Shown: positions 1-8,469 of the stretch, one piece after another
Layout of the letters: the number at the start of each line of letters is the position of its first letter
Position numbering within the stretch: the first letter of the stretch is position 1
DNA from: Mycobacterium sp. 1245111.1
GTDB lineage: Bacteria; Actinomycetota; Actinomycetes; Mycobacteriales; Mycobacteriaceae
Length of the DNA stretch: 64,000 nt
Direction of reading: 5' to 3'
Assembly: GCF_001673405.1 (NCBI RefSeq)
Contig: NZ_LZLV01000005.1
Coordinates: forward strand, 1 to 64,000
The notes under the pieces: model-generated
The model's input: the letters and a program-made list of their open reading frames with translations, nothing else
Told to the model about the DNA's origin: nothing
Databases searched by the model: none
Made by a program: the position numbers and the translations under genes

Positions 1-707
1 AAATGTGCCCACCCGTCGACATGGGCCGGAATGACGAGCCGGGCGCCCAGCACTTCGGCGGCGGCGGCCGTCCGCTGGCCCGTCATCGTCAGCGGGCGGC
101 CCCGCTCCTTGGCCGGGACCCGAGCCGCGCCGGCGAAGATCACCGCCACATCGACGCTGCCCACCCGGTCGGCGATCTCGCGCACGGCCGCGACCGAAGC
201 GTTGTCGCCACTGAGATACACCGTCGGCAGGCCCACACCCGACAGCACGAATCCCGTCACCTCGCAGTTGACGTGCCCGCCGTCATCGCGAACCCCGTCG
301 GCCGGTCCGTGTACGGCCGGAACCGCTTGTACCGTAATCGCTTTGGCACCACCCTCGGCGGGAAGCTGGAAGGTTTCGAACGGCTTGAGCCCCACGGCCG
401 GTGGCCCGAGCCGGCCAGCGGCGCCCGGGTTGGTCAGCACCAGTGGGGCGGCCAGCGCCACCCGCCGCCCCTCGTCGTCGAAGTTGTCCGGGTGGTTGTC
501 GTGGCTGACCAACACCGCATCGATGGGCCCGAGCGCGTCGGCGGGTATCGCCGGCCCGACCATCTTCTTGAGGTAGTCGTGCGGGCCGGGCTCGTCGAAC
601 GTCGGGTCGATCAGGAACCGTCGGCCGCCGAGGTCGACGACGGTCGTGGGGCCGCCCAGGACGCTGAATGCGACGTCGTGGCGGCGGGCGTCTACGCGAG
701 TGCTCAC
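1..707 (-). CDS. MBL-fold metal-dependent hydrolase (C-terminus cut by window edge)
   Basis: Read directly on the minus strand from a GTG at 707 with no stop before the window edge, giving 235 residues. The protein resembles UlaG-like metallo-beta-lactamase-fold hydrolases: an early FLIDPTF strand (about 31-37), then SHDNHPDN at 68-75, a variant of the usual HxHxDH metal site, a YLSGDN segment near 175 and an IPAHVDGW segment near the end that would carry a later metal-ligand histidine. The substrate cannot be told. It is divergent from the nitroreductase gene with only 29 bp between start codons, so both promoters must be very compact or overlap the coding ends. An alternative ATG four bases upstream is out of frame and stops at once. 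Confidence 0.8.
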   Translation of the reverse strand, partial: MSTRVDARRHDVAFSVLGGPTTVVDLGGRRFLIDPTFDEPGPHDYLKKMVGPAIPADALGPIDAVLVSHDNHPDNFDDEGRRVALAAPLVLTNPGAAGRLGPPAVGLKPFETFQLPAEGGAKAITVQAVPAVHGPADGVRDDGGHVNCEVTGFVLSGVGLPTVYLSGDNASVAAVREIADRVGSVDVAVIFAGAARVPAKERGRPLTMTGQRTAAAAEVLGARLVIPAHVDGWAH

Positions 708-736
708 GTCATGGACTGTAGGCGCACTATGGGTTG

Positions 737-1402
737 GTGGACATCTACGACGTCATGCGCACCACGTTCGCTGCACGCGAATTCACCGGCGACCCATTGC
801 CCGACGACGTACTCGAGCGAATCCTCGACAATGCCCGCTTCGCGCCCAGCGGCGGCAACCGGCAGGGCGCGCACGTCATCGTGATCCGTGATGCGGCGAC
901 CCGGCAACAGCTTGCCGAGCTGTCGATGACCGGTGCGCGGCGATACGCGGCGCAGATCGCCAACGGCGAAAGTCCGTGGAACCCACTACATGAGCCCGGC
1001 CCGACAGCCGAGCAGATCGCATCAACCGACGTCCCGGCTCAATTCACGGCGCCGCTTCTCGACGCCGCGGTGGTGCTGGCGGTCTGCGTCAACTTGGAGG
1101 TGGTCGCCGCGATGGATCAACGCCTGGACCGGATCGGCGTGATCAGCGGCGGGTCGGTCTACCCGTTGGTGTGGAACATCCTGCTGGCCGCGCGCAACGA
1201 GGGCTTCGGCGGCACCATCTCGACGATGGCGGTGGCCGAGGAGCCGCGCGTACGCGAATTACTGGGCATCCCAGAGACTTACGCGCTCGCGGCGCTCCTG
1301 CCGCTGGGCAAGCCGGTCAAGCAGCTGACCAAGCTGCGGCGTGCCGGCGTCGCCGAGTTGGCCACCCGGGAACGCTTCGACGGCGAACCGTTCGACGGCT
1401 AG
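737..1402 (+). CDS. Nitroreductase family protein (FMN-dependent oxidoreductase)
   Basis: 221 residues from GTG 737 (a TTG one codon upstream is also possible). The N-terminus IYDVMRTTFAAREF and the ARFAPSGGNRQGAHVIVI segment (about 35-52) are the FMN phosphate-binding region of the nitroreductase fold; the later part has GISTMAV-like and ALLPLGKP segments typical of BluB/NfnB-like members. Expected to be a cytosolic NAD(P)H-dependent flavoprotein reducing quinones or nitro compounds; the physiological substrate is unknown. Its stop codon shares four bases (CTAG) with the stop of the convergent decarboxylase gene. Confidence 0.85.
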   Translation: MDIYDVMRTTFAAREFTGDPLPDDVLERILDNARFAPSGGNRQGAHVIVIRDAATRQQLAELSMTGARRYAAQIANGESPWNPLHEPGPTAEQIASTDVPAQFTAPLLDAAVVLAVCVNLEVVAAMDQRLDRIGVISGGSVYPLVWNILLAARNEGFGGTISTMAVAEEPRVRELLGIPETYALAALLPLGKPVKQLTKLRRAGVAELATRERFDGEPFDG

Positions 1403-4296
1403 TCGGCGGTCACCGCGTCGCCGGGCTGCCGCTCGCCGAGCAACTCGTCCTGGCCGACCTCGGGCACGTCGTGGCCGTTGCCGTTGCCAGAACGCTTGGT
1501 CGGCTTCTTCTTCGAAGCCTTGGACGAGTCGACCGTGGCGTGGCCGTTGGTCGGCACACCCGCCGCGGCGGCTACCCCTTCGATGGCCTTCTCGGTGTAC
1601 ACCCGGTAGCCGAAGTTCGGCTCGTAGCCGTGGATCTCCTTGGTGTCCAGATCACGCATGAACTGCAGGATCTCGCGGCTGAACACCTGACCGGGCACCA
1701 GCACCGGGAAGCCCGGCGGGTAAGGCGTCACGTAGGTGGCCGACACGACATCGATTCCGGCATTGAGCTTTTCTTCGATCTGGTCGCCCATCAGGTACTC
1801 GCAGTTGGTGTCGTCGTATGACAGGTAGAAGGCCCGCCGGACGTCACCCTCGGGCGTCGGCTCTGAACCGCTGTGATCGCGGAACGCCGGGTGGAATCCG
1901 CTGAAGTCGCACAGCGGCACCGGACGTTCGGTCAGCCCCCAGACCGCCTGCTCGAAGTGCTCGCGCTCACCCAGGCTCATCTCCGAGATGGCCTGGTCGA
2001 GTTCGGTGGCGATGCTGACCAACACCTCGACCAGGAACGCCACCGAGCTGCGGGTGGTGCCGATATTGGTCATGAACAGCACGCTGTTGCGTGAGGTCTT
2101 GTTGATCTGGATGCCGTAGCGGTCCATCAGCTGCTCACGCTTGAACGTGTCGCCGTCATATCCGGTTCGCCCGATGGACAACGTGATTCGCGAAGGGTCG
2201 AGCACAAACTCGTCGTCGTGCCAGGCCGCCATCATGTTGCGCAGGCCAGAACGCAGCGGTTGGTCGATGGCCGTCGGGCGGTACTCAGTCGGGATAAGGT
2301 GCGCTGTGCCGAGGCAATTCATGTACTTGCTCAGCAGTGGGTGGTTGTCGATCGCGTCGCGTAGCTGCATGGCGTTCTCGATCTGCCGCTGCACCAATTC
2401 GGCACCTTCGAGCGCCACCTGACGGCGGCCCAGGTCCAGCGACGCCAAGATCTGGTAGTTGGGCGAGGTCGATGTGTGCGCCATGTAGGCCTCGTGGAAC
2501 GACACCGCGACCTTCTGGTCGAAGTCCTGGTCGTAGACGTGGATCATCGACCCCTGCCGCAGCGAGGTCAACGTCTTGTGGGTGGACTGCGAGGCGTACA
2601 CCCGCACCCGGGCGCGCGCCGGGTCCGGCATCAGCCGACGGTTCACAAGGTCGTCGTCGCTGGGCTTTTCGGCGGTTTGCGCGGCCAGGTACTTCTCGTA
2701 CTCGGCCCGGTACTCCGGGCTGTGCAGCCGCTCGCGCACCGCCGCCGCGGACGCCATCGCGGTGCGGGTGCGATAGACCGGGTGGAACCGGGCGAATGCG
2801 AACCACGCCTCGTCCCACAGGAACACCAGATCGGGCTTGATCGCGAGGCATTCTTCCATCACCCGCTCGACGTCGTAGACGATCCCGTCGAAGGTGCAGT
2901 TGGTCAGCGACATCATCTTGACACGGTCCAGCTTGCCAGCGCGTTTGAGCGCCAACAGCTTTGACTTGATCTCGCGCAGCGGCACCGCGCCGTACATCGA
3001 GTAGTCGTTGAGCGGATAGGCCTCGAGGTACACGACATTCGCGCCGGCCATCATCATCCCGTAGTGGTGCGATTGGTGGCAGTTGCGGTCAAGCAGCACG
3101 ATGTCGCCGGGGGCCACCACCGCCTGGGTGATGATCTTGTTGGCCGTCGACGTGCCGTTGGTGACGAAGTAGGTGTGCCGCGAACCATAGGCTTTCGCCG
3201 CCAGCTGCTGGGATTCCCGCAGCGGGCCGGTCGGCTCCAGCAGCGAGTCCAGACCACCACAGGTCGCCGACGTCTCGGCCATGAACACTTCCAGGCCGTA
3301 GAAGCCGACCATGTCTTTGATCCAGTGCGAGTTGACGATCGACTTGCCCTGCGAGATCGGCAGCGCGTGGAACACGCCGGTGGGCCGGTGGCTGTACTGC
3401 TTGAGCGCGCTGAAGAACGGGGTGCGGTACCGCGCGGCGACGCCGTGCAGGATCGACAGGTGCAGTTCCAACATGCCTTCGCGGGCATGGAACACGCGGC
3501 GGAAGTACTGGCCCAGCCGGCCGGCGATGTCCTCGACCTCGATCTCGGTCATCAGATAGAGGTCGAGTTCGGGCCTCAGCTTCGACAGCGACGTCGCGAG
3601 GATCTGCGCGCGTTCTTCGGGCGAGTAGTGGTCGGCCAGCTCGTTGGACACCCCGGTGTCGACGAACTCCGACAGCGACGACAGGTCGCGCGTGGATTGG
3701 TGCGAGAAGCGCCGCCGAATGACGACCGCTTGCAGATTGACGTTGAGCCGCGCCGCGATCAGCGCCTCGTCGCCACTGGCGACCACGACCAGTTCGTAGA
3801 CGAATTCGTCGTCGGGGCGGCGCCACTTGCGGACCTCGTTGCGCAGCGCGCGCTCCTGGGCCTCGGTCATCTTCTCGACGACGAGCACCTCGAAGTACGG
3901 GCGGTCGCGCTCCGCCTCGGTCTGGCCCTCCAGCTGCCGTGGATCGGACGGGAACATGTCCAGCTCGTCGGCGCCGGCGTTCTCGACATCGCCCGTGCGG
4001 TACGACTCCTGGCTCAGTGCCCGGTTGATCCGCGCGACCAGCTGGCAGAACTTGTCATAGTTGCCTGCGGTGAAAAGCCTTTGCACGCGGGCGAATTGGG
4101 GGGAACCGGGGTACGCCCAATACGGCTCGAGTGAACTCAGTCGGCCCAGCAATTCCTGGCACGACGCGATGCACTTCTCCTTGAGCTCCCCGGCTGTGTC
4201 GGGGCGGGTCAGCCGATCGGCGGCCTCCTCCAACCGGCACCAGGAGTCGCTGCGGACTTGCCACAGGCTGTTGTACGCGCGCAAATGTTCAGTCAT
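1399..4296 (-). CDS. Large Orn/Lys/Arg-type PLP-dependent amino acid decarboxylase
   Basis: 965 residues from ATG 4296, which has an AAGGGG-type ribosome site a few bases upstream; the frame continues open further upstream but without a better start. About 260 N-terminal residues form a response-regulator-like wing domain, followed by the fold-I PLP domain: YFVTNGTSTANKII, FLWDEAWFAF (PLP-pyridine Asp) and SQSTHKTLTSLRQG with the Schiff-base lysine at about 574. The C-terminal domain follows and then a low-complexity lysine- and glycine-rich tail of about 45 residues. It resembles the mycobacterial protein Rv2531c, annotated as an amino acid decarboxylase (adi-like), and is about 200 residues longer than enterobacterial inducible decarboxylases. 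Substrate (Arg, Lys or Orn) cannot be decided by eye. Confidence 0.9.
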   Translation of the reverse strand: MTEHLRAYNSLWQVRSDSWCRLEEAADRLTRPDTAGELKEKCIASCQELLGRLSSLEPYWAYPGSPQFARVQRLFTAGNYDKFCQLVARINRALSQESYRTGDVENAGADELDMFPSDPRQLEGQTEAERDRPYFEVLVVEKMTEAQERALRNEVRKWRRPDDEFVYELVVVASGDEALIAARLNVNLQAVVIRRRFSHQSTRDLSSLSEFVDTGVSNELADHYSPEERAQILATSLSKLRPELDLYLMTEIEVEDIAGRLGQYFRRVFHAREGMLELHLSILHGVAARYRTPFFSALKQYSHRPTGVFHALPISQGKSIVNSHWIKDMVGFYGLEVFMAETSATCGGLDSLLEPTGPLRESQQLAAKAYGSRHTYFVTNGTSTANKIITQAVVAPGDIVLLDRNCHQSHHYGMMMAGANVVYLEAYPLNDYSMYGAVPLREIKSKLLALKRAGKLDRVKMMSLTNCTFDGIVYDVERVMEECLAIKPDLVFLWDEAWFAFARFHPVYRTRTAMASAAAVRERLHSPEYRAEYEKYLAAQTAEKPSDDDLVNRRLMPDPARARVRVYASQSTHKTLTSLRQGSMIHVYDQDFDQKVAVSFHEAYMAHTSTSPNYQILASLDLGRRQVALEGAELVQRQIENAMQLRDAIDNHPLLSKYMNCLGTAHLIPTEYRPTAIDQPLRSGLRNMMAAWHDDEFVLDPSRITLSIGRTGYDGDTFKREQLMDRYGIQINKTSRNSVLFMTNIGTTRSSVAFLVEVLVSIATELDQAISEMSLGEREHFEQAVWGLTERPVPLCDFSGFHPAFRDHSGSEPTPEGDVRRAFYLSYDDTNCEYLMGDQIEEKLNAGIDVVSATYVTPYPPGFPVLVPGQVFSREILQFMRDLDTKEIHGYEPNFGYRVYTEKAIEGVAAAAGVPTNGHATVDSSKASKKKPTKRSGNGNGHDVPEVGQDELLGERQPGDAVTAD

Positions 4297-4444
4297 TCCT
4301 GGCCCCTTCGTGGTGCGTGGGGTCAAGGTTCGCAGACACAGCCCGCTGGCCGGTGACCAGCAAACAAACACTGGCCGTCCGTCGCGTAATGGTGGCGCCG
4401 GGTTGACGCTCCGCCCCGAGTAAACGCCGGGTTATGGTTCTGAC
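4297..4444. promoter_or_regulatory. Divergent intergenic region between decarboxylase and small membrane protein
   Basis: 148 bp between two divergent start codons. It must contain the promoters of both genes. A short inverted repeat, GCTGG and CCAGC separated by seven bases (near 4350), is the only dyad I see; no convincing -35/-10 pair was found on either strand. Confidence 0.35.
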
Positions 4445-4951
4445 GTGGGCTACCCGCAATTGCCGCAACGTCCGATCCCGCCGATTCACCACGTGTGGGT
4501 CGCCCAACCCGGCGACGGCCGGCGGTTATACCGCGGCACCATGCTCCATACCCCGGGGCTGCTTCGGCTCGGGATCATCTGGGCGGTGTGCCTGACACTG
4601 CTTATCGTCGCGGCAGCGCTCGACCCGTCCCACAACATCACCTGGGTATTCGTCGCGCTGCTGTTTCCGCTGTTGCTGATACTTTCCCTGTGGCGACGAA
4701 GCATGGCCCAAGCGGCGATGATGGCGCCGGGATCGGTGTGGGCGACCGGGTTCGGCACCAACGAGCTGCTGATCGTCACGCCGATCAGCACCGTGGTGTT
4801 CGATTACGCGGCGCTACGCCCACCGCGTGTGATCGGGCCGGCGGTGCTCATCCAGACCCGACGCCTGGTGGGCACGACATCGCTTCCGCGGGAGCTGTTT
4901 CCGCCGGATGCATTGGCGTTTGTTCACCAGCACACGATGCAGCCATCCTGA
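4445..4951 (+). CDS. Small two-helix membrane protein of unknown function
   Basis: 168 residues from GTG 4445. A proline-rich N-terminus (about 1-25) precedes two adjacent hydrophobic helices (about 37-55 and 62-80), separated by a short polar turn with DPSHNIT, and then a cytosolic domain of about 85 residues with alternating beta-like segments (ELLIVTPISTVVFDY, AVLIQTRR). This two-helix-plus-domain layout is seen in YcxB-like or PH-like membrane proteins, but I do not recognise the family. It lies 11 bp before the NTF2-like gene on the same strand and probably shares its transcript. Confidence 0.75.
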   Translation: MGYPQLPQRPIPPIHHVWVAQPGDGRRLYRGTMLHTPGLLRLGIIWAVCLTLLIVAAALDPSHNITWVFVALLFPLLLILSLWRRSMAQAAMMAPGSVWATGFGTNELLIVTPISTVVFDYAALRPPRVIGPAVLIQTRRLVGTTSLPRELFPPDALAFVHQHTMQPS

Positions 4952-4962
4952 GGCGGATCGTC

Positions 4963-5394
4963 ATGGAGATCTGGGAACTGATCGCGCGTGAGCGAATCCG
5001 TGACACCCTCGCGCGCTACAACTGGTCGGGGGACGGCGGGCGGCTCGACGAGCTCACCGAAACCTTCTGCGCGGACGGCGTTTTAGAGATTCGCGGCTTC
5101 GAGCCCCTGAACGGGCGCGCCGCGATCCTGGCCTTTCTCGGCGGCGTCACAGGCAATGTCGCTGGCAGGTCCGACGTGAGGCTGATCGTCCGGCACAACG
5201 TCGCCAACGTGCTGTTCCACGACGTGACCCCGGACCAGGCGCAGGTGTCGTGCTACTTCAGCGTCGTCACCCATATCGGTCTCGACCACGTCGGGCGCTA
5301 CCGCGACACCCTGGTTCCCGACGGGGACGTCTGGAAAATCAGGCACCGCAAGGTCTCCACGGACTGGGCAGCGTCCAATTCGGTGATGGCTTAG
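4963..5394 (+). CDS. NTF2/SnoaL-like family protein
   Basis: 143 residues from ATG 4963, preceded by a GAGG ribosome site; the frame is open much further upstream but that extension overlaps the preceding gene in another frame and is a shadow. The sequence has the SnoaL-like cone: IRDTLARYNWSGD N-terminal helix, LTETFCADGVLEI, an ILAFLGG helix, a VRLIVRHNVANVLF strand pair, and YRDTLVPDGDVWKIRHRKV at the end. Such domains act as small hydroxylation, isomerisation or dehydration enzymes or simply bind ligands; no particular activity can be assigned. Its stop is followed directly by a strong hairpin terminator. Confidence 0.8.
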   Translation: MEIWELIARERIRDTLARYNWSGDGGRLDELTETFCADGVLEIRGFEPLNGRAAILAFLGGVTGNVAGRSDVRLIVRHNVANVLFHDVTPDQAQVSCYFSVVTHIGLDHVGRYRDTLVPDGDVWKIRHRKVSTDWAASNSVMA

Positions 5395-5396
5395 CA

Positions 5397-5442
5397 GGCT
5401 CGCCCCGAGCTCGCGCATCAGAGCGTCGAGTCGGGGCGAGCC
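5397..5442. terminator. Bidirectional hairpin terminator between convergent genes
   Basis: A perfect 12-bp inverted repeat, GGCTCGCCCCGA (5397-5408) with TCGGGGCGAGCC (5431-5442), begins two bases after one stop codon and lies 23 bp from the stop of the convergent 97-residue gene. The 22-base loop can pair further. No T-tract follows, as is usual in mycobacteria. Confidence 0.75.
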
Positions 5443-5465
5443 CGCCCAGTCGTACTGAAAAGCGC

Positions 5466-5759
5466 TCACAGCCGCTCCATTTCGCGGGCCATCCGCGACC
5501 GCTCCAGGTATCCCATGTCCACCGGGTAGTGCGGATGTGGTGGCGGCAGATGCAGTGAGCGCGTCGCCTCCATTACCGCATCGAACATCCGGCGGGTGAT
5601 CGACGCCCTTGGCGACGATGCGGCGACCCGCGTTCCGAACAGCACTTCCTGCTCGGTGATCAGGACCGGCGCCGAAGAGGCGCTGACCTTTTCCGGGGTC
5701 TCGACAGTGTCGTGAATGACATCGCTCGGTATTGCGGATGCCGTCGTTGATGCGAACAT
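5466..5759 (-). CDS. Conserved-looking small protein of unknown function (97 aa)
   Basis: 97 residues from ATG 5759, chosen because a near-perfect ribosome site (GAGGAGG) sits six bases upstream; the frame runs open further upstream without one. The N-terminal half is rich in small residues and acids (SAIPSDVIHDTVETPEKVSA), followed by PVLITEQEVLFGTR, and the C-terminus is basic and helical with HYPVDMGYLERSRMAREMER. No membrane segment or signal peptide. I recall proteins of this look as recurrent mycobacterial hypotheticals but know no function. It is divergent from the response-regulator gene at 6067, suggesting shared control with the signalling cluster. Confidence 0.75.
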   Translation of the reverse strand: MFASTTASAIPSDVIHDTVETPEKVSASSAPVLITEQEVLFGTRVAASSPRASITRRMFDAVMEATRSLHLPPPHPHYPVDMGYLERSRMAREMERL

Positions 5760-6066
5760 TTCGCCTCCTCGTGTCTGCGGCCCGCTTGAGACGAACCTGC
5801 TCGGATAAGCAACGAGTCTCATCCGACGAGGGGTTGGCGAACAGAAAGCACGCACCACAACTGTGGTGGTGTGTACCCCCGGGTGCCAGCGTCAATTGCG
5901 CAAGTGCGGGCATCCACACCGCTTCGCGGCCGCGTCCCGAAATCAGGTAGTCGGCTACTCTAGCCCCCCGCGGCAAACGCGCGAATAGTTTCGCCTATCC
6001 AGATTCACCGCTTCTACCTGCAATAACTGTTTGACACCCTGACGATCAAGGAAGGACGGCAACACG
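5760..6066. promoter_or_regulatory. 307-bp divergent intergenic region with a 16-bp palindrome
   Basis: No gene is visible here. It separates the 97-residue protein gene (minus) from the LuxR-type response regulator (plus). CACCACA-AC-TGTGGTG at 5853-5868 is a perfect palindrome, followed by GTGGTGTGTAC (5866-5876), an 11-mer that recurs at 6768-6778 just upstream of the second regulator gene. AAGGAAGG near 6049 is the ribosome site of the regulator. These are candidate response-regulator binding sites. Confidence 0.45.
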
Positions 6067-6762
6067 GTGAGTGGTCCAATTTCGGTCGTCATCGCCGAAG
6101 ACAGCCTTTTAGTGCGAGATAGCGTGCACCGCGCCCTATCCACTGATTCTGACGTGGAAGTCATTGGCATTGCCGAGGATTACGACTCCGCGGTCGACCT
6201 CATCGACACGCACCGTCCCACACTGCTTTTCACCGACGTACGCATGCCGCCGACGTCCACCGATGAAGGCGTCCGCCTGGCTCAGTGGATGCGGTCGGCG
6301 CATCCGGATATCGGGGTGATCGTGTTGTCGCAATACGTGGATCCCGCCTACGTGACGGGATTGCTCGGCGGCGGCACGGCGGCCCGGGGCTACCTGTTGA
6401 AGGAGCGCGTCTCTCACTTCGACCAGCTCAGCGAGGCAGTCCACCAAGTCGCTGCGGGGGGAACGGTGCTAGATCCGCTGGTGGTCGAGGCGCTGCTGGC
6501 CCGGCCGAGCTCGGCCGCGGCGCTGAGCCGGTTGACGCCTAGGGAACGCGAGGTGCTTGCGGAACTGGCTTCCGGGCTCAGCAACCGCACGGTGGCGGAT
6601 CGGCTCGTGCTGACTCAGCGGGCCGTGGAGAAGCACATCAACTCGATCTTCGCCAAACTCGGATTGACCGGGGACGACTCGGTCGACCGGCGGGTCAGGG
6701 CGGTGCTGATGTTCCTCGACGAGAACAGCTCGACGAAACGCGACGTGCTGTGCGCATCGTGA
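6067..6762 (+). CDS. NarL/LuxR-family DNA-binding response regulator
   Basis: 231 residues from GTG 6067. Residues 1-125 form a receiver domain with acidic pair E11/D12, phospho-acceptor D57 (LLFTDVRMPP), a switch serine in VIVLSQ, and the lysine of YLLKERV near 112. Residues about 155-220 form the LuxR-type helix-turn-helix: LTPREREVLAELASGLSN, then RAVEKHINSIFAKLGL. It should bind DNA when phosphorylated, probably by the histidine kinase encoded two genes downstream. The insert after the phospho-acceptor (PPTSTDEGVRLA) is typical of the actinobacterial clade. Confidence 0.93.
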   Translation: MSGPISVVIAEDSLLVRDSVHRALSTDSDVEVIGIAEDYDSAVDLIDTHRPTLLFTDVRMPPTSTDEGVRLAQWMRSAHPDIGVIVLSQYVDPAYVTGLLGGGTAARGYLLKERVSHFDQLSEAVHQVAAGGTVLDPLVVEALLARPSSAAALSRLTPREREVLAELASGLSNRTVADRLVLTQRAVEKHINSIFAKLGLTGDDSVDRRVRAVLMFLDENSSTKRDVLCAS

Positions 6763-6817
6763 AAACAGTGGTGTGTACACCATTGGTCGGCCCTTGTTCG
6801 CGCCGCATCATGGGGAG

Positions 6818-7192
6818 ATGGCGGACGAACGGGTGCTGGTATGGGTTGTCGACGATCAGGCCAGTTTCCGCCGCGCCACCGCCGCCACCGTCGCCGCCAC
6901 GAAGGATTTCGCAATGGGCGGAGATTGCGAAACCGGGGAATCCGCAATCGAACTCATTCCCAACGGGAGCGCCGGGATCGTGGTGATGGACATCCACATG
7001 CCGGGGATGGGTGGCATCGAAGCCACCCGGCGAATCCGCGCCGCACATCCCGACTTGGTCGTGCTGTTGACGTCGACCTACGACGTCGAGGACCTCCCCC
7101 CGGAAGTGGCGAATTGCGGCGCCGCGGCGTATCGACACAAGGAAGACCTCAGCCCCGAACTGCTGACCCGAATATGGCGAGCAACCCGCTGA
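6818..7192 (+). CDS. Single-domain (receiver-only) response regulator
   Basis: 124 residues from ATG 6818, which is preceded by GGGGAG very close to the start; an earlier in-frame GTG at 6773 lacks any ribosome site. The whole protein is one receiver domain: VVDD acidic pair (12-13), phospho-acceptor D58 in VVMDIHMPG, the threonine of LLTST and a lysine in YRHKEDL. There is no output domain, so it either modulates the kinase or passes phosphate to another regulator. Its 3' end overlaps the start of the kinase gene by 19 bp, indicating co-translation. Confidence 0.88.
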   Translation: MADERVLVWVVDDQASFRRATAATVAATKDFAMGGDCETGESAIELIPNGSAGIVVMDIHMPGMGGIEATRRIRAAHPDLVVLLTSTYDVEDLPPEVANCGAAAYRHKEDLSPELLTRIWRATR

Positions 7193-8469
7193 ACCCCACG
7201 ACCGCAACCGAATCGGTGCCTTACTGGCAGGTGCCGAAAGTGCTGTTACGCGCGGCGGTCCGGTCGTCGCCTGTGCTCGGTCACGACCTGATTCACCGCT
7301 TCATGGTCGAACGCTTCCAGCTCTTCCTCGCGGGCCACCTGGCACTGTACTTCGGCGCCGGCGTGGTGCTGCCGATGTGGGAGTACCTGTACGTGCTGCG
7401 ATCGGGATGGTTTCTGGGCATCGCCGCGGTATGCGCCGGGCAGTGCGTGGTGCTGGCGGTCGCGCTGCCGCTGGCCCGACGCGGACGGCAGCGCACGGCA
7501 ATCACGTTGGCGTGCATCGGCAACTGGATCGCCGCCTTGGTCATCACCTTCGTGGCACCGAACCTGCTGCCGGCGACCGTGCTGTTGGCCCTGGTGCCGG
7601 TCGTCTTCGCGCAGCCCTACATCCGGTGGCAGCGCGGGCTGACGTTCGCGGTGATCACGGCCGGCTGCGTACTGGCACTGGCCGTGGTCGCCCGCTTCCA
7701 GCATTTCTCCCAGTCAGCCGGGCACGTGCCAAGCTGGATAGAGCACGCGTTCATCCTGATTGCTTTGCCGCTGAACGCCTTTCACGTCTTGGTGATCGCC
7801 TGGAACAATGCGGCTGCGCTGGCGGTGTCGGAGCAGATGCTCGCCGAGCGAGCCGTCGAACTCGAGGCATCCCGCGGCCGGCTGGTCACCGCCGCCGACG
7901 AGGAACGGCGCCGCCTGGAACGCGACCTGCACGACGGGGCCCAGCAACACCTCGTCGCTCTGGCGGTGATGATTCAGCTCGCCCGCAACGCTGAAGACGG
8001 CCAGCACCAGCCGCTGCTTGCCGAGGCGGGCTGTCTGCTCGACACGGCGATCGCCGAGATCCGTCGGCTTGCGCACGGCATCTACCCGCCGTCGCTGGTC
8101 AGCGGGGGCCTCGCGCAAGCCTTGTCGTCGGTCGCCACCCACTCCCCCGTCCCGATTCACCTCGACCTGCGCGAGCTCGGCCGCTACCCGGCTCCTATCG
8201 AGGCCGCCCTTTACTTCTGCTGCAGCGAAGCGCTGCAGAACGCCGCCAAGCACGGTGGTCCCGACGCCGCCGTCACGATCACCGCCCGCTCCGACGACGG
8301 GATGCTCAACGTGACGATCGCCGACACCGGGCCGGGGTTCGAGCCCGCAACCATCGGCACCGGGCTGACCAATATGACTGACCGGATGTCAGCGATCGGC
8401 GGAAAGCTGTCGATCGACACCGGCCCGGGACGCGGAACCCGCATCACCGCGAGCGTTCACACGTCGTGA
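7174..8469 (+). CDS. NarL/UhpB-type sensor histidine kinase with multi-helix membrane sensor
   Basis: 431 residues from ATG 7174; the start lies inside the 3' end of the receiver gene. The N-terminal half (about 45-205) is membrane-embedded, about six hydrophobic helices with no obvious extracytoplasmic ligand domain. A short coiled coil (EQMLAERAVELEASRGRL) leads to the HisKA_3 dimerisation helix, ERDLHDGAQQHL, with phospho-accepting H253. The HATPase follows: SEALQNAAKHGG (N box), IADTGPGF (G1) and GTGLTNMTDR, then GPGRGTRI. This type pairs with LuxR-type regulators; two full-length regulators and one lone receiver are adjacent. The gene converges on the third regulator with a 13-bp overlap. 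Confidence 0.92.
   Translation: MASNPLNPTTATESVPYWQVPKVLLRAAVRSSPVLGHDLIHRFMVERFQLFLAGHLALYFGAGVVLPMWEYLYVLRSGWFLGIAAVCAGQCVVLAVALPLARRGRQRTAITLACIGNWIAALVITFVAPNLLPATVLLALVPVVFAQPYIRWQRGLTFAVITAGCVLALAVVARFQHFSQSAGHVPSWIEHAFILIALPLNAFHVLVIAWNNAAALAVSEQMLAERAVELEASRGRLVTAADEERRRLERDLHDGAQQHLVALAVMIQLARNAEDGQHQPLLAEAGCLLDTAIAEIRRLAHGIYPPSLVSGGLAQALSSVATHSPVPIHLDLRELGRYPAPIEAALYFCCSEALQNAAKHGGPDAAVTITARSDDGMLNVTIADTGPGFEPATIGTGLTNMTDRMSAIGGKLSIDTGPGRGTRITASVHTS

Noticed and set aside
3-884. Open frame of 293 codons on the plus strand at the window start
   Set aside because: It lies opposite the MBL-fold gene and across the nitroreductase start; its composition (runs of R, H, G, V) is that of a GC-rich antisense shadow.
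6773-6817. Longer start (GTG 6773) for the single-domain receiver
   Set aside because: No ribosome site, and the added 15 residues are not part of a receiver domain; ATG 6818 fits the usual domain start.
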